From: Arthrobacter sp. FW306-07-I
GTDB lineage: Bacteria > Actinomycetota > Actinomycetes > Actinomycetales > Micrococcaceae
Direction: 5' to 3'
NCBI RefSeq assembly: GCF_021800405.1
Contig: NZ_CP084550.1
Location: forward strand, 2,294,001-2,358,000
DNA: 64,000 nt
Shown piece after piece: positions 28,759 to 38,121 of this stretch. The stretch's first letter is position 1. Each line of letters opens with the position of its first letter. The notes under the pieces were generated by a model that did not search any database, was not told the origin of the DNA, and saw only the letters and a program-made list of their open reading frames with translations. Made by a program: the position numbers and the translations under genes.

Positions 28759-30615
28759 TCACTTCTTCTTTGCCTTGTCCTTCGATTCGTCCGTGGTGAG
28801 GGCGGCGATGAAGGCCTCCTGCGGCACTTCCACCGTGCCCACCATCTTCATGCGCTTCTTGCCTTCTTTTTGCTTTTCCAGCAGCTTGCGCTTACGTGAG
28901 ATGTCACCGCCGTAGCATTTCGCCAGTACGTCCTTGCGGATGGCCCGGATGCTTTCACGGGCGATGATCCTGGAACCGATGGCCGCCTGGATGGGCACCT
29001 CGAACTGCTGCCGAGGGATGAGTTCGCGGAGCTTGCCGGTCATCATCACGCCGTAGGCGTATGCCTTGTCCCGGTGGGTAATGGCACTGAAGGCGTCCAC
29101 CTGCTCACCCTGGAGCATGATGTCCACCTTGACCAGGTCGGCAACCTGCTCGCCGTCGGCTTTCCAGTCCAGGGAGCCGTAGCCGCGGGTCTTCGACTTC
29201 AGGATGTCAAAGAAGTCGAAGACGATTTCCGCCAGCGGCAGGCGGTAGCGGATTTCCACCCGGTCCTCGGAGAGGTAGTCCATGCCGCCCATGACGCCGC
29301 GGCGTGACTGACACAGTTCCATGATGGCGCCGACGAATTCGTTGGGGGCCAGGATGGTGGCGGAGACCATGGGTTCGCGTACTTCCGCGATCTTGCCGGT
29401 GGGGTACTCGCTGGGGTTGGTCACGCGGACCACCTTCTTGTCCTCCAGGGTCACCTCGTATTCCACGTTAGGCGCAGTGGAGATGAGGTCGAGGTTGTAT
29501 TCGCGCTCCAGGCGTTCGCGGGTGATCTCGAGGTGCAGGAGACCCAGGAAGCCCACCCGGAAACCAAAGCCCAGCGCAGCCGAGGTCTCCGGTTCGTACA
29601 CCAGCGCCGCGTCGTTGAGCATGAGCTTTTCGAGGGCGTCACGGAGGACCGGGTAGTCGGCGCCGTCCAGCGGGTACAGGCCGGAGAACACCATGGGCTT
29701 GGCATCGGCGTAGCCGGGCAGCGACTGGGCTGCCGGCTTGGCCAAGTTGGTGACAGTATCGCCCACCTTGGACTGCCGGACGTCCTTCACGCCGGTGATC
29801 AGGTAGCCCACTTCACCGACGCCCAGGCCCTTGGAAGGTGTGGGTTCGGGTGAGCTGACGCCGATTTCCAGGAGCTCGTGCGAGGCCCTGGTGGACATCA
29901 TCTGGATGCGTTCCCGCGGGTGGAGCATGCCGTCCACCACGCGGACGTAGGTCACCACGCCGCGGTAGGTGTCGTAGACAGAGTCGAAGATCATGGCACG
30001 GGCCGGACCATCGGGGTCACCCTCCGGCGCCGGAAGGTCCCTGACAATCTTGTCCAGGAGGGCTTCCACGCCCACACCGGTCTTGCCGGACACGCGCAGG
30101 ACATCCTCCGGGTCGCCGCCGATCAGGTTGGCCAGCTCAGCTGCGTACTTTTCGGGCTGCGCCGCGGGAAGGTCAATCTTGTTAAGCACCGGAATGATGG
30201 TGAGGTTGTTCTCCATGGCCAGGTACAGGTTGGCCAGCGTCTGGGCCTCAATGCCCTGGGCCGCGTCCACCAGCAGGATTGCGCCCTCGCATGCGGCCAG
30301 GGACCTGGACACCTCGTAGGTGAAGTCCACGTGGCCCGGGGTGTCGATCATGTTCAGCGCGTAACTGACACCATCCACCTCCCACGGCATGCGGACAGCC
30401 TGGGACTTGATGGTGATGCCGCGTTCACGCTCAATGTCCATGCGGTCCAGGTACTGAGCCTTCATGTCGCGCGCCTGTACCACCCCGGTGGACTGCAGCA
30501 TACGGTCAGCCAGGGTGGACTTTCCGTGGTCAATATGCGCGATGATGCAAAAGTTCCGAATGATTGCCGGATCTGTCGCGGCGGGCACCGGTGCGGTGCG
30601 GGCCATGGGAGACAC
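28759..30615 (-). CDS. lepA: Elongation factor 4 (LepA), ribosomal back-translocase
   Basis: This translational GTPase acts on stalled or mis-translocated ribosomes. The 618-residue protein shows G1 [11 protein letters not shown]3 DTPGHVDF, G4 NKIDLP, EF-G-like domains II, III and V, and the unique C-terminal domain ending in a Lys-rich tail. The GTG start has AAGGA six bases upstream. It heads a lepA-hemW operon, divergent from the PemK/MazF-like gene. Confidence 0.97.
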   Translation of the reverse strand: MSPMARTAPVPAATDPAIIRNFCIIAHIDHGKSTLADRMLQSTGVVQARDMKAQYLDRMDIERERGITIKSQAVRMPWEVDGVSYALNMIDTPGHVDFTYEVSRSLAACEGAILLVDAAQGIEAQTLANLYLAMENNLTIIPVLNKIDLPAAQPEKYAAELANLIGGDPEDVLRVSGKTGVGVEALLDKIVRDLPAPEGDPDGPARAMIFDSVYDTYRGVVTYVRVVDGMLHPRERIQMMSTRASHELLEIGVSSPEPTPSKGLGVGEVGYLITGVKDVRQSKVGDTVTNLAKPAAQSLPGYADAKPMVFSGLYPLDGADYPVLRDALEKLMLNDAALVYEPETSAALGFGFRVGFLGLLHLEITRERLEREYNLDLISTAPNVEYEVTLEDKKVVRVTNPSEYPTGKIAEVREPMVSATILAPNEFVGAIMELCQSRRGVMGGMDYLSEDRVEIRYRLPLAEIVFDFFDILKSKTRGYGSLDWKADGEQVADLVKVDIMLQGEQVDAFSAITHRDKAYAYGVMMTGKLRELIPRQQFEVPIQAAIGSRIIARESIRAIRKDVLAKCYGGDISRKRKLLEKQKEGKKRMKMVGTVEVPQEAFIAALTTDESKDKAKKK

Positions 30616-30778
30616 GCAGGGTCCTTACTGTTGGCTTTTCTGCAGCCATCCGGCGGCACGCGAAAGGCGCCCGCGGACCAGCCGCACATCTTGAACCTCC
30701 AGTGTCCCACGTCCGGGACCCCGCCACCGCATCCTGACCGCCTTCTACCGGTGCGCTTCCGGAGCGCAACCCCGCCGA

Positions 30779-30784
30779 TAAGCT
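30779..30784 (+). promoter_or_regulatory. -10 box of a probable leaderless promoter (PemK/MazF-like gene)
   Basis: TAAGCT, six bases (GTCGGG), then ATG 30791. There is no other ribosome binding site. Confidence 0.55.
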
Positions 30785-30790
30785 GTCGGG

Positions 30791-31345
30791 ATGGCCATTG
30801 ATCTCCGCTCCCTGGGAAACGCCGTCCGCCGCGGACTGCGCCTGCTGCAGAACCGATCGTCCCTTCCACCGGTCCCAGGCAGGCTGCCGCCCAAGAGCGC
30901 CGGCGGCGGGCGTCCCGCGCCCGACAGCGCCACCGCAGCGGCGGGCGCCTACCCCGGTGACTTCCGCGGCCGCGCGGACATCCGCTACGCCCCGCAGCCG
31001 GACGGCGACCCGGATCCGGGTGAAGTGGTGTGGGCTTGGGTCCCCTATGAAGAGGACCACGGCAAGGGGAAGGACCGCCCGGTCCTCTTGGTGGGGCATC
31101 ACGGCCCCTACCTCCTGGGACTGATGCTCACCAGCAGGGACAGGGTGCCCGCGGGTTCCACATCGGCCGAGTACGTGGACCTTGGGGCCGGCGGCTGGGA
31201 CAGGCAGGGCCGGGCGAGCGAGGTGCGGCTGGACCGCATCCTCCAGATCCGACCCGACGGCATCCGGCGTGAAGGCGCGGTACTGGACAGGGCGCGCTTC
31301 GAAAAAGTGGCGGCCGGGCTCCGCAGGCGACACGGATGGAGCTGA
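30791..31345 (+). CDS. PemK/MazF-like family protein without a visible antitoxin
   Basis: The 184-residue protein has a basic, low-complexity N-terminal half (1-75) and a PemK/MazF-like barrel (about 76-180) with PGEVVWAWVPYEE, KGKDRPVLLVG, LLGLMLTSRDR and the basic EVRLDRILQI strand. MazF toxins cut RNA and are normally about 110 residues with a small antitoxin gene just upstream. Here no such partner exists on either side: lepA is divergent and rpsT follows 169 bases later. It may be a housekeeping or solitary relative rather than a toxin. Confidence 0.75.
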   Translation: MAIDLRSLGNAVRRGLRLLQNRSSLPPVPGRLPPKSAGGGRPAPDSATAAAGAYPGDFRGRADIRYAPQPDGDPDPGEVVWAWVPYEEDHGKGKDRPVLLVGHHGPYLLGLMLTSRDRVPAGSTSAEYVDLGAGGWDRQGRASEVRLDRILQIRPDGIRREGAVLDRARFEKVAAGLRRRHGWS

Positions 31346-31514
31346 CCGGCGCAAATGGCCAGTGGCACCGCTGACCTGCTATTCTTTATTGCTGTGTGTC
31401 CGTGCAGGTCGACGGTCACTGATAGCTGGCCGCCATAGGTATCCCCACGCCGCTCAGTCAAGGCCAGCTTGAAAGCCCTCTAGACCATTTCCGCATTACA
31501 AAGAGAGTTCACAC

Positions 31515-31775
31515 GTGGCGAATATCAAGTCCCAGAAGAAGCGCATCCTGACCAACGAAAAGGCCCGCCTGCGCAACAACGCAGTCAAGTCCGAGCTGAA
31601 GACGGCCATCCGCGCCGTCAACACCGCTGTTGAGTCCGCTGACAAGGAAGCTGCTACTACTGCGCTCGTTTCTGCCAGCCGTAAGCTGGACAAGGCTGTC
31701 AGCAAGGGTGTTCTGCACAAGAACAACGCAGCGAACCGCAAGTCGGCGATCTCCAAGAAGGTCAACGCACTCTAA
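31515..31775 (+). CDS. rpsT: 30S ribosomal protein S20
   Basis: The 86-residue, lysine-rich helical protein begins [20 protein letters not shown] and has the family's three-helix bundle composition. It binds 16S rRNA early in 30S assembly. The GTG start has AAAGAGAG eight bases upstream. TATTCT at 31380-31385 may be its -10 box. It is monocistronic with a terminator after it; beside lepA and holA this is the usual actinobacterial context. Confidence 0.98.
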   Translation: MANIKSQKKRILTNEKARLRNNAVKSELKTAIRAVNTAVESADKEAATTALVSASRKLDKAVSKGVLHKNNAANRKSAISKKVNAL

Positions 31776-31800
31776 GGTTTCCAGTTCCCACGAACTGATG

Positions 31801-31840
31801 GTGTGGCCGGTACCCTCGGGTGCCGGCCACACGCCTTTAA
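31801..31840. terminator. Terminator between rpsT and holA
   Basis: 15-bp stem GTGTGGCCGGTACCC (31801-31815) with 31818-31832, one G-U pair, very short loop, followed by GCCTTTAAC. It separates convergent rpsT and holA. Confidence 0.75.
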
Positions 31841-31949
31841 CGCGTCTTCTTCGGGAGCCGCGGCAGCCCGCCGTCGACGGTTACCTGAAACGCCTTATTC
31901 GTCTGCTGCGTGAGGCCATAAGGCGGCAGGAGCTGATGCCGTGCCGGCG

Positions 31950-32966
31950 CTACCTGCCCTGGACGGACATGGCAATCACGGTCACGGCATGCTCCACCGC
32001 GTAGACCGGGTCCCGGGAGAGGCCCTTGACCTGCGCGTCAGCCTCCGCCGTGGCCTGGATGGCGCGCACCAGGCCCTCGGGCGTCCAGCGCCGGACATCC
32101 CGCTGCGCCTGCTCGACCAGCCAGGGCTGCATTCCCAGGTCCGCGGCAATCTGCGCTGATGATCCAGAGGCACCTGCCACCCGGGCCACCGTCCTCAGCT
32201 TGGATGCCAGGGCTGCCACCAGGGGCACCGGGTCTGCGCCGGTAGCGAGGGCATGGCGGAGAGTGGACAGTGCCACCGGCGCGTTTCCCGCCATTGCCGC
32301 ATCGGCCACCTTGAAAGCGGTGGCTTCGACCCGGCCACCGTAGTACTTGTCCACGGTTTCCGCGGTGACGGTGCTGCCCGCATCCGCGATCAGTTGTGCG
32401 CAGGCGGCGGCAAGTTCCGACAAGTCTGCACCCACGGCGTTCACCAACGCCTGTACCGCATCCTGGTTGATCCGCCGGCCAGCTGCCTTGAACTCCGCGA
32501 CCACAAATTGGACCTTGTCCGCATCTTTCTTTAGCGGCTGGCAATCCACCACCGGCCAGCCGCCCTTCCTGATGGCGTCGAGGAGCTTCTTGCCGCGCGC
32601 TCCCCCGGCATGCCGGAGCACGACGACAGCGTCCTCCTCCGGATGTTGGAGGTAAGCGAGGGCATCCGCGAGGAAGGCGTCGTTCATGCCCTCCACTGCT
32701 TCCACTTCGATGAGCTTGTTTTCACCGAAAAGCGAGGGACTCACCTGCATGGTGAGGGCGCCGGTTTCATAGCCGGCAGCGTTCATGCGGCTCAATTCAA
32801 CGTCCGGTGCAGCTGCCCGTATCTGCGAACGTATCCTGTCCATGGCCCTGATGCCCAGGTACTCCTCCGGCCCGCTCACCAGGACGATCCTGTCCGGAGT
32901 TACGTCCCGCCAGGAGGCCGCGTTCGATGCCGGGGAGCGGGTTGCTCGCTTTTGCGCAGCGGCCAT
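31950..32966 (-). CDS. holA: DNA polymerase III delta subunit
   Basis: This clamp-loader subunit opens the beta sliding clamp. The 338-residue protein has the AAA-like N-terminal fold (RIVLVSGPEEYLGIRAMDRI, SLFGENKLIEVE), a central helical domain (INQDAVQALVNAVGADLSELA), and a C-terminal collar domain (MQPWLVEQAQRDVRRWTPEGL). The ATG has GGAAGGGA six bases upstream and lies 67 bases inside the end of comEC, so translation is coupled. It is the last gene of comEA-comEC-holA. Confidence 0.95.
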   Translation of the reverse strand: MAAAQKRATRSPASNAASWRDVTPDRIVLVSGPEEYLGIRAMDRIRSQIRAAAPDVELSRMNAAGYETGALTMQVSPSLFGENKLIEVEAVEGMNDAFLADALAYLQHPEEDAVVVLRHAGGARGKKLLDAIRKGGWPVVDCQPLKKDADKVQFVVAEFKAAGRRINQDAVQALVNAVGADLSELAAACAQLIADAGSTVTAETVDKYYGGRVEATAFKVADAAMAGNAPVALSTLRHALATGADPVPLVAALASKLRTVARVAGASGSSAQIAADLGMQPWLVEQAQRDVRRWTPEGLVRAIQATAEADAQVKGLSRDPVYAVEHAVTVIAMSVQGR

Positions 32967-34981
32967 CGAAGGTCCCTTCCGGAGGTGTTATAGCAGTATC
33001 CCAGCCTGCCATGTCTGTGCCCCCGGTCCAAGCCGCAGGCGCGGCAGAACTGTTCCAGCCGCAGTTCCACCAGCCCGATCAGCACCACAGTGGCGGCGTG
33101 CGCTTTCTGAACTTTGCGGACGACCTGCAAGGGCCGGGCCGCCGCACATACGGCGGCGAGTGTCACCACCGACAACAACACCATGGACAACAGTCCAGGT
33201 ATCCCCTCCGGCCAGGGAAGGGCTGACCCCGGCAATTGAGCCGCGCACCGGGCGATGCCGCCTACTCCGGCGCTGAACATCCCTGCCACTGCTATCAGCC
33301 CCGTGGCCACCCACGGCAATAGAACCGCCAAGGGTACAGCAGCGGTACCCAGCAGCGTCACGGGAGCAACAAGAGGTGAGGCGGCCACGTTGGCCAGCAG
33401 GGAATAGGTTGCAAACTGCGGCTGCAGGAGGACGATCACTGGCCCACACAGCAACTGCGCCGATAACGGAACTGCAACTGCCGCGGCCACCCACCGCGGC
33501 ACTGCCGCGGGAATCCACCCAACGATCCGCCGTCCCAGGAGGATGATGCCCAGCGTGGCCAGGACGGACAGCAGGAATCCGAAACTCGAGCCCAGCTCCG
33601 GGTCCGACAGCAGGAGCCCGATAACAGCAAGGCACAGGAAGCTCAGGCCCCGTCCCGAGCGGCCGCCCGCCAGGGACGCGACACCAATGGCACCCATCAG
33701 CGCCGCGCGCAGGACGCTCGCATCAGGTCCCACGAGGACAACGAACAGGGCCAGGCCGGCGAGGGCGGCTCCAGCAGCAGGAGCGCGGGGCAGCCGGATA
33801 CGACGGCACATCACCAGCAGCGCGCCCAGGACAAGGCTGCAGTTTGCGCCGCTGACAGCTGTCAGGTGGGTCATGCCCACGGCCTTCATCGCGTTGCCCA
33901 AGCCCTCGTCCAATGCACTGGTGTCGCCGGTGACCATTCCCGGAAGCAGTCCGCGGGCGTCGGGTGGCAGGAACGCGGAGGCGGCAACAAAACGCCCGCG
34001 CAGGTCCCTCGCTCCCGCCTCCAACAAGGAACCGTTATCCGACAGCGAGCTGCCTGAAGGGTTACCAGGGCCTGTCGAGGCGTTGAGGTTCCCCGCTTCT
34101 TGGCCACCGGGCTCTGCGGGCCGCAGCTTGCCGGTTGCCCGCAGGGTCTGCCCGGGAACGACATTCCCCCAGCCTTGTCCGCCCATGACGACCAACCGGG
34201 CCCGTATCCGGACCAGAACACCGCTCGTCGTCACTTCACGGGTCAACACCGGCACCGACCACCATTCCCCCGTTCTTCCCCGACCACCGATGGCGCGCGG
34301 ACTTCCTGCCACCTCGACCACGGCAACGGCCGATTTCCCGGCCGCAACCGCTTCCGCGAGCGGCCCATCGGACCGTTGGCTGGACGCTGTTGCCGAGTGT
34401 GCTGCGGCAGCAGCAGCCAATATCAAAGAGACGCCCGCTGCCGCCCGATAGCTGCGTCCCCGCGCCCTGCGGAAGGTGGGAACTGCAGCAGGCCCGGTGC
34501 CACCATGCGCTCTGCGTTTCCGTCCGCCCCTGGCTGCAATGGCCAGGAACGCGCCGCCGAGCGCCACCAGGGCGCAGCAGAGGGCGGCCAACTCCGTGGG
34601 CGGCAGCCAAAGCCCCGCCACCGAGGCAGCCCACACCGACGCTGCCGGCAGGGCAAGCCGGACGTCAGTGCGCTTCTGCAGCTGGCCAGGACTTGAGTCG
34701 GCTTCTTCCTGGGCCTTGCGGGCGTCGACAATCCGTGCGCGCACCCGGTCCAGGCCGGATGTCGGCGTTGTCTCCCGGGCGGCCGGCACTGCGTCCATGT
34801 CCTGCACGGCCGACTCAATGAACCGGCTCCACGGGCTCTTTACTCCTGGACGCCGGGTTACTGACGGTCGCGTTCCCTGCCTTTCCGCCTCAGGACGCAG
34901 CATTCCTTTCCCACTCCTGGGATTCCGGACGGCCCCCACCCGCCGCCGGTTCGTATTTCTCCTGCCCGGACTGGTGGCCAC
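32900..34981 (-). CDS. comEC: ComEC/Rec2 family DNA-uptake channel protein
   Basis: ComEC forms the inner-membrane channel through which single-stranded DNA enters during transformation. The 693-residue protein has a long basic N-terminus (about 1-105), a DUF4131-like region with hydrophobic spans (about 107-205), an extracellular loop domain (about 210-320), and the Competence domain with many spans (about 340-630) including HLTAVSGANCSLV. The metallo-beta-lactamase-like C-terminal domain found in many homologues is absent; the protein ends soon after the last span. The GTG start lies three bases after the comEA stop. Confidence 0.9.
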   Translation of the reverse strand: MATSPGRRNTNRRRVGAVRNPRSGKGMLRPEAERQGTRPSVTRRPGVKSPWSRFIESAVQDMDAVPAARETTPTSGLDRVRARIVDARKAQEEADSSPGQLQKRTDVRLALPAASVWAASVAGLWLPPTELAALCCALVALGGAFLAIAARGGRKRRAHGGTGPAAVPTFRRARGRSYRAAAGVSLILAAAAAAHSATASSQRSDGPLAEAVAAGKSAVAVVEVAGSPRAIGGRGRTGEWWSVPVLTREVTTSGVLVRIRARLVVMGGQGWGNVVPGQTLRATGKLRPAEPGGQEAGNLNASTGPGNPSGSSLSDNGSLLEAGARDLRGRFVAASAFLPPDARGLLPGMVTGDTSALDEGLGNAMKAVGMTHLTAVSGANCSLVLGALLVMCRRIRLPRAPAAGAALAGLALFVVLVGPDASVLRAALMGAIGVASLAGGRSGRGLSFLCLAVIGLLLSDPELGSSFGFLLSVLATLGIILLGRRIVGWIPAAVPRWVAAAVAVPLSAQLLCGPVIVLLQPQFATYSLLANVAASPLVAPVTLLGTAAVPLAVLLPWVATGLIAVAGMFSAGVGGIARCAAQLPGSALPWPEGIPGLLSMVLLSVVTLAAVCAAARPLQVVRKVQKAHAATVVLIGLVELRLEQFCRACGLDRGHRHGRLGYCYNTSGRDLRWPLRKSEQPAPRHRTRPPGGT

Positions 34982-34983
34982 GG

Positions 34984-35877
34984 TTACCCCTGGACCGTGA
35001 CCAAGGGAAGCAAGGCCTCAAGCATCTTGGGGCCAACACCGTCCACAGCGTCCAGCTCTTCGACGCTCTTGAAAGGACCATGTTCCTTCCGCCATTCCAC
35101 AATTCGCTGTGCCAGCACCGGGCCGACCTTTGGCAGCGTGTCCAGTTCAGCGGCGCCGGCGGTGTTCAGGTTGACCTTCGCACCCTGGGTCCCCTGCTGC
35201 ACGGTACCGCTTGCCCCGGAGGAGCTGGCCCCGGATCCATCCGGCCCTGTGCCTTCCGAAGCTGAAGCATCCGACCCGGCGGGCAGGGGTTCCCCATGCT
35301 GCGGGACGTAGATTTTCTGGCCGTCCTCCACCATAAGCGCAAGGTTGAGCCGGTTGGCATCGCCGTCAGCCAAAGCGCCACCCGCTGCAGCAATCGCGTC
35401 ATCTACGCGGCTGCCCTGCTGCAGCCGGATAACCCCAGGTTTGGCAACAGCTCCGGCGACGTGGACCACCACCAGTACCGCACTGTTGGGCTCCCCCTGG
35501 CTTGAAGCAGGGTCATGGGCCGAACCCGCAGGGACGTCACCCTTGGATTCTTCTGCGAGTCCCCCGGCATCCACCCCGCTCAGCGGCAAAACCTCCGTAA
35601 CTGCCGATCCTGCCTGGCACCAGAACCACGCGCCGGCGGCCGCGGCCAGCGCGGCCAGCAGCACGGCGACGCGCAGGCCGACCCGCCATCGTAGTGAAGG
35701 TGCCCGGCCGGATTCACTTTCAGTTCCATCCCCCTCGCCGGAGCCCCGGAACTCAAAACCCGTCTGACCCAGGCCAGGCTCCAGAAGTCCGGGAGGTGCC
35801 TTACCGAGGGTCGCTTGAAGCCTGGCGTGTGCGTGCCGCGCCTGCTGACCTGCTGTTCCAGCATCCCCGCGTGACAT
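34984..35877 (-). CDS. comEA: ComEA family helix-hairpin-helix DNA receptor
   Basis: ComEA binds double-stranded DNA at the cell surface and hands it to ComEC. The 297-residue protein has a cytoplasmic segment (about 1-65), one membrane span (about 70-88), a SLBB domain (about 125-180: VHVAGAVAKPGVIRLQQGS), a Ser/Gly-rich linker, and two helix-hairpin-helix motifs (about 235-295: VNLNTAGAAELDTLPKVGP, DAVDGVGPKMLEALLPL). ATG 35877 follows TATGGT plus six bases; an ATG at 35940 is in frame but less well supported. It heads comEA-comEC-holA. Confidence 0.9.
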   Translation of the reverse strand: MSRGDAGTAGQQARHAHARLQATLGKAPPGLLEPGLGQTGFEFRGSGEGDGTESESGRAPSLRWRVGLRVAVLLAALAAAAGAWFWCQAGSAVTEVLPLSGVDAGGLAEESKGDVPAGSAHDPASSQGEPNSAVLVVVHVAGAVAKPGVIRLQQGSRVDDAIAAAGGALADGDANRLNLALMVEDGQKIYVPQHGEPLPAGSDASASEGTGPDGSGASSSGASGTVQQGTQGAKVNLNTAGAAELDTLPKVGPVLAQRIVEWRKEHGPFKSVEELDAVDGVGPKMLEALLPLVTVQG

Positions 35878-35883
35878 AGCTCC

Positions 35884-35889
35884 ACCATA
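35884..35889 (-). promoter_or_regulatory. -10 box of a probable leaderless promoter (comEA operon)
   Basis: Minus-strand TATGGT, six bases (GGAGCT), then the comEA ATG. GGAG is too close to the ATG for a standard ribosome binding site. Confidence 0.5.
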
Positions 35890-35968
35890 GGAACCCAACC
35901 GGTTAAACGGCGAGGAACCGGTGGCCCTATGTGGAAACATGCCGACGGCAGCGTGCAGCGGGGGCAGC

Positions 35969-36484
35969 TTATGAGGGGGTAAGTCCGTCAGAACCCGGAG
36001 GCGCAGGCGGGGAGTTGTATCCGGGTCCTGCTGGAGTCTGCCAATACCCGGCTCGGGAGTACCTGTCGAACCGTTGGCCCAGCGGGTTCTCACGCTGCGC
36101 GAGCAGCACGATGAGGATAATCCATCCGAGCACCGGTATGAGGGCGAGGAGCAACAACCAGCCGCTGAGGTTGGCATCGTGGAGGCGCCGGACCGCCACA
36201 GCGAGCGAAGGGACCACAGTGGCGAGGAACCAGATACCCCCGAGCGCACTGGACCCCGTCACTTGCCCATTGACGATTGTCGGGCTGATCGAGTTCAACA
36301 CGGCGGACGCCAGTCCGGAGGCGAGGAACCACCACCAATACTCACTGCGACTGGCTCGTCCGGTAAAGACGGCGTACTTCTGGAATACACGCTTGACTGC
36401 CTCGACGGGCGGAGCGCCGTAGTAGGGGAAATCCAGCCCCGGGACTGCGTTCCGCGAAGCGTCCGGGGACTGCTGCATGGTCAT
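35969..36484 (-). CDS. DUF805 family membrane protein
   Basis: The 171-residue protein has a polar N-terminus with Pro/Tyr residues, the DUF805 opening FTGRASRSEYWWWFLASGL (about 41-59), four hydrophobic spans (about 48-66, 80-98, 107-120 and 117-133), and the conserved AVRRLHDANLSGWLLLL stretch. The tail is Pro/Gly-rich. ATG 36484 has GGAAGGGACA upstream; a second ATG lies two codons later. Function unknown. It is a single gene between comEA and the DUF4193 gene on the same strand. Confidence 0.85.
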   Translation of the reverse strand: MTMQQSPDASRNAVPGLDFPYYGAPPVEAVKRVFQKYAVFTGRASRSEYWWWFLASGLASAVLNSISPTIVNGQVTGSSALGGIWFLATVVPSLAVAVRRLHDANLSGWLLLLALIPVLGWIILIVLLAQRENPLGQRFDRYSRAGYWQTPAGPGYNSPPAPPGSDGLTPS

Positions 36485-36638
36485 CGAACTGTCCCTTCCG
36501 ATACGTCGCTGCCGCCAATGCTACGGAAACAGGAGGCGCAGGACCTGGGCCAGAGGGCCCTACTCCAGGACCAAGCGCGGACAAAAGCTTGGTGAAGACA
36601 GAAAACCAGTAAGTTGCGGGGCCTCCGACCGGAGCCGC

Positions 36639-36938
36639 TCAGCCCTCACATTCAGTGCAGTAGGCATGGCCGTCCTTTTCCCGCGCCTTCTGGGAGCGGT
36701 GGCGGACCAGGAAGCAGGACCAGCAGGTGAACTCGTCGTCAGCCTGGGGAATCACCTGGACGACGAGCTCTTCGGCGATGAACTCCCCGCCAGGGGTGAG
36801 CCCGTCCAGGGTGTCAGCCTCGTCGAGCTCTTGAACCACGGATTGCGCGTCCGGCGCTTTGGCGGACTTCAGTGCCTCCAGCGAGTTTTCCTGGGATTCC
36901 TTGACGTCGGTGCGGAGTTCATCGTAATCGGTTGCCAC
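36639..36938 (-). CDS. DUF4193 family protein with C-terminal Cys-rich zinc-ribbon-like end
   Basis: The 99-residue acidic protein begins MATDYDELRTDVKESQENSL and ends with two cysteine pairs, CWSC and CTEC (about 72-75 and 94-97), spaced like a zinc ribbon. DUF4193 is a conserved actinobacterial family of unknown function; the ribbon is my reading of the cysteines. The start is GTG with only a weak GAG-type ribosome binding site. It stands alone between DUF805 and degV. Confidence 0.85.
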   Translation of the reverse strand: MATDYDELRTDVKESQENSLEALKSAKAPDAQSVVQELDEADTLDGLTPGGEFIAEELVVQVIPQADDEFTCWSCFLVRHRSQKAREKDGHAYCTECEG

Positions 36939-37024
36939 GAAGGTACATCTCTTTTCGCTTGATGGGTGTTACCGGTCCTGCAACGTACAGCCCAACGAAA
37001 GAATTCCCTGCCGGAACTGCTGCC

Positions 37025-37936
37025 TCATTTCAGGCGCTGCGCGTGCCCGTCAGTTGCGGGCCGCTCCTCGATTTCCACCCTGCCCACAATGACCGCCAGG
37101 ACACCCAGCCCGGCGTGGGCGGCCAGGACCGCCGGCAGGGAGCTGATCTGCGCGGGGGGACAATCCGGAAGAGCGGCTTCCAGTCTCGCCGCCAGGCTCT
37201 TAGCCTCCTCCGGGTTGCCGAAGTGATGGACGGCAAGGCGCACGGACTGACCCGGATGGGGTGCGGCTGCGGCCACAACAATTTCCTCAAGGCGCGCCAC
37301 GGCCCTGGCAGCGGACCGCACCTTTTCGAGCGGCACGATCCTGCCGCCGTCGAGTGCCAGGATGGGTTTGATGGCAAGCATGGTGCCCAGCAGCGACGCA
37401 GCGGCTCCGATCCGCCCGCCGCGCCGCAATTGTTCGAGGCTGGGTACATAGAAAAAGACCTTGGTGCGGTCCGCCTGGGTGGCCGCCGCAGCGGCCACCG
37501 CCGCCCGGTCCGCACCAGCGGCCGCCGCGTTCACCGCGGCTTGAACCGCCATCCCCTGCGCCATGCCGACGGTCCGCGTATCAACCACGTCGACGGGAAT
37601 TCCTACCCTGGCTGCAGCCAGGCGTGCGGAATCTGCCGTGCCCGAAAGCTCGCCGGAGATGTGGACGGACACGACCGCATCGAACCCATGAAGCTGAGCG
37701 GCGCGGTAGGCCTGCTCAAATTGTCCCGGTGATGGCCTGGACGTTTTGACCGGAGTCCCCGCGGCCAATGCCAGGGCGATGGTCTCCAGGATGTCGTCTT
37801 CACCTTCGCCGTAAATTTCCGCACCCACCATGACGGGCATGGGCGTCACCGTCAGGATCCCGTCGCACGGTAGCCCGCGTGGATAGTCCGCAGGGAGGGC
37901 GGCGGCGGAGTCGGTCACGACGGCGGTGCGGACCAC
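37025..37936 (-). CDS. DegV family fatty-acid-binding protein
   Basis: DegV proteins bind a fatty acid, and some (FakB) present it to a fatty acid kinase. The 303-residue protein shows the opening VRTAVVTDSAAALPADY, TSRPSPGQFEQAYRAA (the conserved TSxPS loop), ISGELSGTADSARLAA, the DTRTVGMAQG segment, and RRGGRIGAAASLLG near residue 190. GTG 37936 is chosen because GGAGG lies four bases upstream and the family begins there; the frame is open further back to 38089. It lies downstream of leuS. No FakA-like kinase is in the window. Confidence 0.85.
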   Translation of the reverse strand: MVRTAVVTDSAAALPADYPRGLPCDGILTVTPMPVMVGAEIYGEGEDDILETIALALAAGTPVKTSRPSPGQFEQAYRAAQLHGFDAVVSVHISGELSGTADSARLAAARVGIPVDVVDTRTVGMAQGMAVQAAVNAAAAGADRAAVAAAAATQADRTKVFFYVPSLEQLRRGGRIGAAASLLGTMLAIKPILALDGGRIVPLEKVRSAARAVARLEEIVVAAAAPHPGQSVRLAVHHFGNPEEAKSLAARLEAALPDCPPAQISSLPAVLAAHAGLGVLAVIVGRVEIEERPATDGHAQRLK

Positions 37937-38121
37937 AGCGCCTCCACCGCGTCCCGTGCCCGGCCGGGCCGCGGGACGGAGGCCGGAGAGCCGTGCGCGC
38001 ACCCACGGCCAGGCGGCGGCGTTACTGTCAGGCAAAGGGCCTCCTGGAGACGGTGACCGGCTCAGCCAGGACCGGCCGCCGGAGGACAACCCCCGACGGC
38101 CGGCCCATGCTGCGGATGCGG

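Noticed and set aside
30616..30790. Hidden antitoxin gene upstream of the PemK/MazF-like gene
   Set aside because: No small frame with a start, ribosome binding site and antitoxin-like composition was found in the 175 bases before it.
32900..32966. Frameshift or annotation error at the comEC/holA overlap
   Set aside because: holA has a strong ribosome binding site at the overlap and a normal N-terminus, so the 67-base overlap is accepted.
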